A stretch of DNA of 5,570 bases from Methylovirgula sp. (lineage in GTDB: Bacteria > Pseudomonadota > Alphaproteobacteria > Rhizobiales > Beijerinckiaceae), in NCBI GenBank assembly GCA_030044485.1, contig JASHVQ010000132.1:1-5570 (forward strand), in the 5' to 3' direction. Under the pieces are notes generated by a model. It saw only the letters and a program-made list of their open reading frames with translations. It did not search any database and was not told the origin of the DNA. This document shows, piece after piece, positions 5,329 through 5,570 of the stretch. How positions within the stretch are numbered: the first letter of the stretch is position 1; each line of letters begins with the position of its first letter. A program made the translations under genes and the position numbers.

Positions 5329-5570
5329 GCGAAGCCATGTCGCGGCCGGTCTCTTCCGAAGCCGGCGACGACAATATCCTGCCCTTTGCGGTGGCCCGGC
5401 TCGATTTGCGCGGGCGCGTGGTGCGGCTCGGCGCGTCGCTCGACGAAATCCTCGGCCGGCACGATTATCCGCCGCGCGTGGCGCGCCTCGTCGGTGAGGC
5501 GGCGGCCTTGACCGCCCTGCTCGGCGCGGCGCTGAAATTCGAAGGCCGGCTGCAACTGCAGACCAAGAGC
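5325..5570 (+). CDS. hslO: Hsp33-family redox-regulated chaperone HslO (3' end cut by window edge)
   Basis: Hsp33 is a cytosolic holdase chaperone that is inactive when reduced and binds unfolding proteins once its C-terminal zinc-binding cysteines are oxidised. Only the first 82 residues are visible out of an expected ~290-330, so the cysteine motif that gives redox control is not seen. The visible part matches the alphaproteobacterial family start: [18 protein letters not shown] (about 19-36), then [28 protein letters not shown] and [11 protein letters not shown]. The ATG at 5325 overlaps the argF stop (ATGA). A modest GAAGG at 5310-5314 lies ten bases upstream, and a second in-frame ATG at 5337 is a possible alternative. 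Position after argF is a recurring alphaproteobacterial arrangement as I remember it; there is no obvious metabolic link to arginine. Confidence 0.9.
   Translation, partial: MSEAMSRPVSSEAGDDNILPFAVARLDLRGRVVRLGASLDEILGRHDYPPRVARLVGEAAALTALLGAALKFEGRLQLQTKS

Overview
The window is a GC-rich, tightly packed chromosomal segment, most likely from an alphaproteobacterium of the order Hyphomicrobiales (Rhizobiales). The main evidence is a gcrA gene, which is confined to alphaproteobacteria, lying between a pstB-phoU-phoB block and an argD-argF-hslO block. From memory this gene order is found in rhizobia and relatives. I cannot name the genus. Every gene has a recognisable core-genome function. I see no mobile element, CRISPR array, tRNA or rRNA, toxin-antitoxin or defence module, and no undescribed multi-gene system.

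Layout, left to right. Bases 1-653 hold the 3' part of pstB, the ATPase of the high-affinity phosphate transporter, cut by the window edge. phoU (679-1392) and phoB (1389-2174) follow on the same strand, with a 25-base gap and then a 4-base ATGA overlap. This is the end of a phosphate uptake and sensing operon: PstB powers phosphate import, PhoU links transporter state to the sensor kinase, and PhoB is the response regulator. pstS, pstC, pstA and phoR are not in view and would be expected upstream.

gcrA (2719-2198, minus strand) converges on phoB with only 23 bases between the stop codons. It encodes the cell-cycle regulator that works with sigma-70 at promoters carrying GANTC sites methylated by CcrM. 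Upstream of gcrA is the only sizeable non-coding stretch (2720-3187, 468 bases), which separates gcrA from the divergent argD. It holds the most interesting signals here: an 18-base near-palindrome made of two GANTC sites around TTGCGCAA, a second copy of CTTGCGCAA 64 bases away, a possible gcrA promoter whose spacer and -10 hexamer overlap both GANTC sites, a good sigma-70-type promoter for argD, and a strong hairpin close to the predicted argD transcript start.

argD (3188-4387), argF (4384-5328) and hslO (5325 to the right edge) form a plus-strand operon joined by ATGA overlaps. ArgD and ArgF carry out consecutive steps of arginine synthesis: N-acetylglutamate semialdehyde to N-acetylornithine, and ornithine to citrulline. 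HslO (Hsp33) is a redox-activated holdase chaperone. The hunt therefore points to regulation in the gcrA-argD intergenic region and to some gene-structure details, not to a new system.
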